DNA of 6,089 nucleotides. Origin: an uncultured Gammaproteobacteria bacterium (GTDB taxonomy: Bacteria; Pseudomonadota; Gammaproteobacteria; Xanthomonadales; Xanthomonadaceae). Position 1 is the first letter of the stretch; each line of letters opens with the position of its first letter. Where the stretch lies: the NCBI GenBank assembly GCA_946885735.1, contig CAMPGW010000114.1:1-6089 (forward strand), written 5' to 3'. The notes under the pieces were generated by a model. That model saw only the letters and a list, made by a program, of their open reading frames with translations. It was not told where the DNA came from and ran no database searches. The translations under genes were made by a program, and so were the position numbers. Positions 1 to 6,089 of the stretch are shown here, piece after piece.

Positions 1-13
1 AGGGGCTTCATCC

Positions 14-50
14 AAAACGCCACTCCCAACAGGGGGTGGCGTTTTTCTTT
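14..50 (+). terminator. Intrinsic (Rho-independent) terminator of an upstream gene
   Basis: Bases 14-27 pair with 32-45 to give a 14-bp stem containing one T-G wobble, closed by the 4-base loop AACA. The 3' arm runs into a T-rich tract (42-50, interrupted by one C). This is the classic form of a factor-independent terminator for + strand transcription entering from the left edge. The left arm starts with AAAA, so the opposite strand has a shorter U-run and weak bidirectional activity is possible. The gene it serves is outside the window. Confidence 0.93.
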
Positions 51-101
51 GGGCGACGTTTGGCGCGTGCCCGTTCGCGCACCTGATTGCGTGCTGCTTC
101 G

Positions 102-128
102 GGGCGTTGCAGGATGTCGCCAACGCCC
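102..128 (+). other. 8-bp inverted repeat in the leader of the DUF6265 gene
   Basis: GGGCGTTG (102-109) is perfectly complementary to CAACGCCC (121-128), with an 11-base loop. The right arm abuts the GGAG ribosome binding site at 129-132. If the transcript starts upstream of 102, the hairpin would sit immediately 5' of the binding site. No role is known, and an 8-bp match in GC-rich DNA can arise by chance. I saw no convincing promoter between 51 and 101. Confidence 0.35.
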
Positions 129-138
129 GGAGACCGAC

Positions 139-2813
<2,675 letters not shown>

Positions 2814-2820
2814 CAATGGC

Positions 2821-2849
2821 ACCGGCCGCGGCGCAAGCGCGCGGCCGGT
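2821..2849 (+). other. GC-rich hairpin in the mreB-mreC intergenic gap
   Basis: ACCGGCCGCG (2821-2830) and CGCGGCCGGT (2840-2849) are perfect reverse complements, a 10-bp nearly all-GC stem with a 9-base loop, starting seven bases after the mreB stop codon. No T-run follows, so it is not a standard intrinsic terminator. It could act as a partial attenuator, an RNase-processing site or a 3'-end stabiliser, making mreB mRNA more abundant than downstream mreC-mreD-mrdA mRNA. That role is inference; the stem itself is seen directly. Confidence 0.55.
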
Positions 2850-2916
2850 CGATCAGCGGGTTCATTGCCCGGACGCCGGCGCCTGATCCCCGGCCCATGC
2901 CTGCCCGGACGACTGC

Positions 2917-3933
2917 GTGGCCTACGGTGGCAAAAAGACGGAACGCCTGAGCGAAAGCGCCCTCGCGGTGCTGCCGCTGGCGTTCTACCTCGGCCTGGCG
3001 ATCGCGCTGATGGTGGCCGACCTGCGCATGGACTACGGCCGCCAGGCACGCCAGCACGCATCCGTGCTCAGCGAGCCCTTGTGGTGGGTGGTGTCGGCGC
3101 CGGTGCGGATGTTCCGCGCCACCCGCGACGAGCTCTCGCTGCGCAGCACCCTGCAGGCCGAGCACGACCGCCATGAGCACGAGCTCGAGGTCGCCATGGC
3201 GCGCATCCACAGGCTCAATGCCGTCGCCGAGGAGAATCGCCGCCTTCGCCAGCTTCTCGGCGGCACCCGAGGCTATCTTCTCGACGTGCGCCTGGCCGCC
3301 ATCCTCGACGTGGACTTGGATCCGTACCGGCAGCGCATCGTGCTCGACGCCGGCAGCGACAACGGCGTGAGCAACGGCCAGGCCCTGATCGATTCCGGCG
3401 GCGTCCTCGGCCAGGTGGTCGAAGTCGGCCGCACCCGCTCCACCGCCCTGCTGATCACCGACCCCGACCACGCGGTGCCCGTGCAGGTCGCGCGCTCCGG
3501 ACTGCGCACGATCGCCTACGGCACGGGACGCAGCGACCGGCTCGTGCTGCCGAACGTGCCGCAGAGCGGCGACATCCGCCGCGGCGACCTGCTGATCACT
3601 TCCGGCATCGGCGGTCGTTTCCCGGCCGGCTTCCCGGTGGGCACGGTCACGCGCCTGCAGGCCGACAAGCTGCGCCTGTTCGTGACCGCCGACGCGAAAC
3701 CGGCGGCGCATCTGGAACAGGGCAGCGAGGTATTGCTGATCAGCAACCGTCCCGCGCCGCTCGACGTCGGTCCGCCGGCGCCTCCGCACGCAAACCAGCC
3801 GGGGCCGGATGCGGGCGCCGATGATGCGCATGCGCCCGCGGCGGACGGCGCCGCGAAAGCTGCGGCGAAACCTGCGGCGAAACCCACAGCGAAACCCGCG
3901 GCACCCGCCGCGCGCACGGACCCGCAGCGATGA
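2917..3933 (+). CDS. mreC: Rod shape-determining protein MreC
   Basis: The product is 338 aa, a bitopic inner-membrane protein whose periplasmic part links MreB/MreD to PBP2 and activates it in the Rod complex. Visible parts are a short basic cytoplasmic N-terminus (about 1-13), one membrane helix (about 16-34), a charged, heptad-like coiled-coil region rich in E/R/L (about 70-115, ending EENRRLRQLL), and the MreC beta-domain (about 120-277) with typical segments LDAGSDNGV (143-151), GVLGQVVEV (162-170) and RRGDLLITSGIGGRFPAGFPVG (begins at 221). A low-complexity Ala/Pro/Lys tail (278-338) follows and contains four 12-bp tandem repeats. The GTG at 2917 is preceded by GGA at 2907-2909. No in-frame ATG exists upstream of the membrane helix (the next, at residue 32, is inside it), so GTG is the best start but is not certain. 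The stop codon overlaps the mreD start. Confidence 0.95.
   Translation: MAYGGKKTERLSESALAVLPLAFYLGLAIALMVADLRMDYGRQARQHASVLSEPLWWVVSAPVRMFRATRDELSLRSTLQAEHDRHEHELEVAMARIHRLNAVAEENRRLRQLLGGTRGYLLDVRLAAILDVDLDPYRQRIVLDAGSDNGVSNGQALIDSGGVLGQVVEVGRTRSTALLITDPDHAVPVQVARSGLRTIAYGTGRSDRLVLPNVPQSGDIRRGDLLITSGIGGRFPAGFPVGTVTRLQADKLRLFVTADAKPAAHLEQGSEVLLISNRPAPLDVGPPAPPHANQPGPDAGADDAHAPAADGAAKAAAKPAAKPTAKPAAPAARTDPQR
3850..3897 (+). repeat. Four 12-bp tandem repeats in the 3' end of mreC
   Basis: Four in-phase units run 3850-3861, 3862-3873, 3874-3885 and 3886-3897, with consensus GCGGCGAAACCC. Units 2 and 3 differ at one base, and units 1 and 4 are more diverged. They encode AAKA, AAKP, AAKP and TAKP (MreC residues 312-327). 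Because the unit is a multiple of three, gain or loss would change the tail length without a frameshift. The repeat sits in the poorly conserved C-terminal extension, outside the MreC beta-domain. Confidence 0.85.
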
Positions 3934-4415
3934 TCCGCGCACCCACCGGCTGGCTGATCTACGGCAGCTTCCTGCTGGCCCTGCTGTTCGCCGTCGTGCC
4001 GCTGCCGGCGATGCTGCAACCGGCGCGCCCCTACCTGCTGGCGATGCTGGTCGCGTACTGGGTGATGGAGGCGCCGACGCGCGTCGGTTTCGGCACCGCC
4101 TTCCTGCTCGGCGTGCTCGCCGACCTGGTCTCGGCCTCCATCCTCGGCGAGCAGGCCTTCCGCCTGGTGGTGATCGCCTGGCTCGTACAGCACTTCCGTA
4201 CGCGGCTGCGGTTCTTTCCACTGTGGCAGCAGGCGGCGGCCGTGGGCCTGCTGCTGTTCAACGATCGCCTGATCAGCGCCGTCATCCACCTGCTCGCCGG
4301 CGCCCAGCCCGGGCCCTGGACCGGGTGGTTGTCGCCGTTGCTCGGCGTGCTGCTGTGGCCCTGGCTGTATGTGCTGATCGACATGGCGCGCCTGCGCGCG
4401 CGCGAACGCGGCTGA
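3930..4415 (+). CDS. mreD: Rod shape-determining protein MreD
   Basis: The product is 161 aa (E. coli MreD is 162 aa), a polytopic inner-membrane protein of the Rod complex, thought to act with MreC in controlling PBP2/RodA. It is strongly hydrophobic, with probable membrane segments at about 7-27, 33-48, 53-70, 76-88, 101-121 and 133-152; the exact topology is uncertain. The conserved family segment GVLADLVSASILGEQAF (61-77) is present, including the G-x-x-x-D and L-G-x-x-A-F elements. The C-terminus is short and basic (RLRARER). The ATG overlaps the mreC stop as ATGA (3930-3933), which implies translational coupling, and no independent ribosome binding site is needed. The downstream gene begins four bases after its stop. 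Confidence 0.93.
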   Translation: MIRAPTGWLIYGSFLLALLFAVVPLPAMLQPARPYLLAMLVAYWVMEAPTRVGFGTAFLLGVLADLVSASILGEQAFRLVVIAWLVQHFRTRLRFFPLWQQAAAVGLLLFNDRLISAVIHLLAGAQPGPWTGWLSPLLGVLLWPWLYVLIDMARLRARERG

Positions 4416-4419
4416 CGCC

Positions 4420-6089
4420 ATGGGACCGCGGCGTCGCCACCTGATGAAGAACCCGCACCTGGAGGCGGATCTCTTCCAGCGCCGAGCCCTGGTCGGTTTC
4501 ATCGGCATCGCGGCGGCGATCATCGGGCTGTGCCTGGGCTATTTCCGCCTGCAGGTGCTTCAGCACGAGGAATACCGCACGCGCTCGGAGGCCAACCGCA
4601 TCAAGCCGCGGCCCGTGGTGCCGGCGCGCGGGCTGATCTACGACCGCAACGGCAAGCTGCTCGCCGACAACGTACCGGCCTATCGGCTGGAAGTGACGCC
4701 GGAGCAGGTCGAGGACCTCGATGCGACGCTGGCCGAACTCGACGCGATGATCGGACTGAGCGCCGAGGAAGTGCAGCAGTTCAAGGCCAACCGCCGCGCC
4801 ACCCGTGGCTTCCGCCCGGTGGTGCTGAAGCTGCGGCTGAGCGAGGCGCAGCGGGCGCGACTGGCGGTCAATCGGCACCGTTTCCCCGGCGTGGACGTGG
4901 TGTCCTACCTGACCCGCCGCTATCCCTACGGTGACCTGTTCGCGCACGTCGTCGGCTATGTCGGCCGGCTCGACGCCGCCGACCTGGCCGCCCTCGGCGA
5001 CAGCAGGTACGCCGCGCTCACGCACGTGGGCAAGTCGGGGCTGGAGCGCAAGTACGAGGAACGGCTGCGCGGCGAGATCGGCTACGAGAACGTCGAGACC
5101 AACGTCGAGGGCCGCGCCCTGCGGGTGGTCGGCAACGTGCCCTCGAAGCCGGGCGAGGACCTGCAGCTGAGCATCGACGCCGACCTGCAGCAGGCGGCGA
5201 TCACGGCCTTCGGCGATCGAGATGGCGCGGCGGTGGCGGTGGACGTGCGCACCGGCGAGATCCTGGCCATGGTCAGCCTGCCGCAGTTCAATCCCAACCT
5301 GTTCGTCAACGGCATCTCGCACGCCGACTACAAGCGCCTGACCGGCAATCCGTCGGTGCCGCTGTTCGACCGCAACCTGCACGGCGGCACGCCCCCGGGC
5401 TCGACGATCAAGCCTTTCGTCGGCCTGGCCGGCCTCGACGCCGGCTTGCGGACGCCGCAGGACCGCATCCTGTCCACCGGCACCTTCCGCATCGGCGGCC
5501 GCGGCCGCGGCTTCGGCGATTCGCACGCGCACGGCCACGGTTGGGTGGACCTGAAGGAATCGATCGCGCAGTCGGTCAACACCTACTACTACCAGCTGGC
5601 GCTCGATCTCGGCGTGGAGCGCTTCGACGACTACATGGCGCGCTACGGCTTCGGCCAGCCGACCGGCGTGGACCTGATCGGCGAGACCGGCGGCATCCTG
5701 CCGTCGCCCGAATACAAGCAGAAGCGCTGGCGCCAGCCGTGGTATCGCGGCGACCTGGTCAATGCCGGCATCGGCCAGGGCCTGTGGAAGGCGACCCTGC
5801 TGCAGCTCGCGCAAGGCACCGCCGCGCTTGCCGACGATGGCGTGCGTCGCCGGCCGCACCTGCTGCGCGCGACCCGCCGTGGCTTCGACGCCGCATGGAT
5901 GCGCGAGCCGCAGCCCGAAGGCGTGCGCATCACCGACAATCCGGCGCACCTGGCCGCCGTGCAGGAAGGCATGGTCGCGGTCGTGCACGGACCCACCGGC
6001 ACCGCCCGCGGCATCGGCCTGCGCTCGCCCTTCCTGATCGGCGGCAAGACCGGCACCGCGCAGGTGGTGAGCAACAAGAACAACCTGCG
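4420..6089 (+). CDS. mrdA: Penicillin-binding protein 2 (elongation transpeptidase), 3' end cut by window edge
   Basis: This frame stays open to the right edge with 556 codons visible; E. coli PBP2 has 633 aa, so roughly 70-100 residues are missing. It is the class B PBP that cross-links side-wall peptidoglycan with RodA in the Rod complex, anchored by one inner-membrane helix with a periplasmic catalytic domain. Seen in order are a basic N-terminus, a membrane helix (about 24-42), the dimerisation/pedestal segment starting PARGLIYDRNGKLLADN (68-84), and HVGKSGLE leading into the linker. In the transpeptidase domain are S328-T-I-K331 (SxxK, nucleophile at base 5401; E. coli uses S330), S385-V-N387 (SxN; E. 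coli has SAD) and K543-T-G545 (KTG; E. coli has KSG). All three active-site motifs are intact. I chose ATG 4420, four bases after mreD. ATG 4444 is in frame and also possible (548 codons visible); neither has a good ribosome binding site, so coupling to mreD is likely. Confidence 0.95.
   Translation, partial: MGPRRRHLMKNPHLEADLFQRRALVGFIGIAAAIIGLCLGYFRLQVLQHEEYRTRSEANRIKPRPVVPARGLIYDRNGKLLADNVPAYRLEVTPEQVEDLDATLAELDAMIGLSAEEVQQFKANRRATRGFRPVVLKLRLSEAQRARLAVNRHRFPGVDVVSYLTRRYPYGDLFAHVVGYVGRLDAADLAALGDSRYAALTHVGKSGLERKYEERLRGEIGYENVETNVEGRALRVVGNVPSKPGEDLQLSIDADLQQAAITAFGDRDGAAVAVDVRTGEILAMVSLPQFNPNLFVNGISHADYKRLTGNPSVPLFDRNLHGGTPPGSTIKPFVGLAGLDAGLRTPQDRILSTGTFRIGGRGRGFGDSHAHGHGWVDLKESIAQSVNTYYYQLALDLGVERFDDYMARYGFGQPTGVDLIGETGGILPSPEYKQKRWRQPWYRGDLVNAGIGQGLWKATLLQLAQGTAALADDGVRRRPHLLRATRRGFDAAWMREPQPEGVRITDNPAHLAAVQEGMVAVVHGPTGTARGIGLRSPFLIGGKTGTAQVVSNKNNL

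Noticed and set aside
60..88. Possible promoter TTGGCG / CTGATT for the DUF6265 gene
   Set aside because: The -10 element is very poor; too weak to annotate.
49..138. N-terminal extension of the DUF6265 protein
   Set aside because: It would start inside the terminator T-run and hide the signal peptide; ATG 139 has a proper ribosome binding site.
2816..2950. A 45-codon frame starting ATG at 2816, two bases after the mreB stop, possible leader peptide
   Set aside because: There is no ribosome binding site of its own, the product is Ala/Arg/Pro-rich low complexity, it overlaps the mreC start out of frame, and it lies over the hairpin; I see no support for translation.
4282..5988. A 568-codon open frame on the - strand, antisense to mrdA
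   Set aside because: It is a codon-bias shadow: the opposite strand carries a full PBP2 with intact SxxK, SxN and KTG motifs, and the antisense product is Arg/Ala/Val/Gln/His-rich with no recognisable domain.

Overview
The window is GC-rich and gene-dense. Protein similarities and layout suggest a gammaproteobacterium of the Xanthomonadales/Lysobacterales group (Xanthomonas/Lysobacter-like). This is an inference from the very E. coli-like MreB, the order mreB-mreC-mreD-mrdA, the high GC and the codon bias. I cannot name a species. Nothing points to horizontal transfer: base composition and codon use look uniform, and I see no insertion sequence, phage gene, tRNA, rRNA or CRISPR array.

Layout. 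Positions 14-50 hold a strong intrinsic terminator belonging to a gene left of the window. A small secreted DUF6265-type protein follows on the + strand (139-621). It converges, across a 26-base gap holding a hairpin, with an adenosine kinase / PfkB-family sugar kinase on the - strand (648-1586). A 183-base divergent intergenic region with nested inverted repeats and a weak promoter candidate separates that kinase from the cell-shape operon on the + strand: mreB (1770-2813), mreC (2917-3933, GTG start), mreD (3930-4415, ATGA overlap with mreC) and mrdA encoding PBP2 (4420 to beyond the right edge). The usual next gene, rodA, would lie outside the window.

How the genes work together. MreB filaments on the inner membrane, the bitopic scaffold MreC, the polytopic MreD and the transpeptidase PBP2 are core parts of the Rod complex (elongasome), which inserts side-wall peptidoglycan and keeps rods rod-shaped. 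Tight spacing from mreC to mrdA implies co-transcription and translational coupling. A GC-rich hairpin in the 103-base mreB-mreC gap is the only obvious break in the operon. The adenosine kinase (purine salvage) and the DUF6265 protein have no evident mechanistic link to cell shape.

I found no previously undescribed system; this is an ordinary core-genome locus. The points most worth a second look are the nested palindromes upstream of mreB, the 12-bp tandem repeats in the mreC tail and the mreB-mreC hairpin. All are modest-interest, sequence-level observations.
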